In this document: in pieces, positions 63,846 to 64,000 of the stretch
How the letters are laid out: each line of letters opens with the position of its first letter
How positions within the stretch are numbered: position 1 is the stretch's first letter
Assembly (NCBI RefSeq): GCF_002899715.1
Contig: NZ_PPEK01000015.1
Coordinates: forward strand, 1 to 64,000
DNA: 64,000 nucleotides
Direction: 5' to 3'
Source of the DNA: Enteroscipio rubneri
GTDB taxonomy: Bacteria > Actinomycetota > Coriobacteriia > Coriobacteriales > Eggerthellaceae
The notes under the pieces: generated by a model
The model's database searches: none
What the model was told of the DNA's origin: nothing
What the model saw: the letters and a program-made list of their open reading frames with translations, nothing else
Position numbers and translations under genes: made by a program

Positions 63846-63860
63846 TTGGTAATATACCAA
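63846..63860. promoter_or_regulatory. Palindrome, possible operator
   Basis: TTGGTA-ATA-TACCAA in an AT-rich patch 108 bases past addA. It resembles a dimeric repressor site, but no gene start is adjacent in this window. Confidence 0.35.
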
Positions 63861-63952
63861 TAAGGCGGGGCGCAAACCGACATGGAGGATGCAACGATCC
63901 CACTGCAACGCGCCCCGTCTGCATAGATGCGTCGTTCGGGTTCGGCGAATGC

Positions 63953-64000
63953 TCAGATCGTGCGCCCGTAGCGCTCGTAGGCTCTCGTCACGTCCAGTTC
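63953..64000 (-). CDS. C-terminal fragment of a minus-strand protein
   Basis: A frame enters from the right edge and ends with TGA at 63953-63955, giving 15 residues (ELDVTRAYERYGRTI). Another minus-strand frame is also open here, so this is tentative. No function can be read. Confidence 0.3.
   Translation of the reverse strand, partial: ELDVTRAYERYGRTI

Overview
The window looks like chromosomal DNA of a high-GC, Gram-positive actinobacterium. A gut Coriobacteriia of the Eggerthellaceae (Eggerthella/Gordonibacter type) is my inference, from GC-rich housekeeping genes, a TagO/WecA-type initiating transferase, CWB2 cell-wall-binding repeats and GlpA/DUF1667-type flavoproteins. No rRNA, CRISPR array, phage or transposase gene was seen.

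Region 1 (about 0.4-35 kb) is a large, lower-GC mosaic locus for a cell-surface glycan. It opens with a decayed YfhO-like membrane-protein pseudogene. A minus-strand operon follows (GT2, Wzx-type flippase, DUF6020 membrane protein). Next is a compact, translationally coupled pseB-C-F-I-H-G operon encoding the whole route from UDP-GlcNAc to CMP-pseudaminic acid. Beside it lies a GT52-like protein with sialyltransferase motifs, a good candidate for the pseudaminyl transferase. Several GT2 enzymes, a GT2/DUF2304 pair, rmlADBC (dTDP-L-rhamnose), a DUF4422-plus-GT8-like protein, a DUF6541 membrane protein, a Wzm/Wzt-type ABC exporter, and GlfT2-like and GlfT1-like galactofuranosyltransferase homologues complete the set. 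A WecA/TagO-type lipid-carrier transferase closes the locus. The exporter ATPase carries CWB2 repeats where Wzt carries its glycan-binding domain.

Region 2 (35-41 kb) holds a lone HPt protein and a metNIQ methionine importer. The metQ product is circularly permuted: the canonical C-terminal half comes first and the canonical N-terminal half last. MetN lacks the usual C-terminal NIL regulatory domain. Upstream is a possible leaderless 27-codon leader peptide with Met-Cys-Met codons against a GC-rich hairpin. A 28-residue membrane micro-protein with its own promoter, two acidic single-pass membrane proteins and a FetAB-like ABC pair follow.

Region 3 (42-45.3 kb) is a dhaL-dhaK-class II aldolase-VOC protein cluster for an unidentified ketose or DHA-type substrate, without DhaM in view.

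Region 4 (45.5-64 kb) is mostly core genome: DUF454, an AT-richer acyltransferase, infC-rpmI-rplT with an attenuator leader and a probable AUA start for IF3, a NifX-like protein, a fused two-flavin oxidoreductase with DUF1667, a DEAD-box helicase, a UgtP/MGDG-synthase-like glycosyltransferase, tRNA-Glu(UUC) and an AddAB-type helicase-nuclease pair. Partial genes touch both ends of the window.
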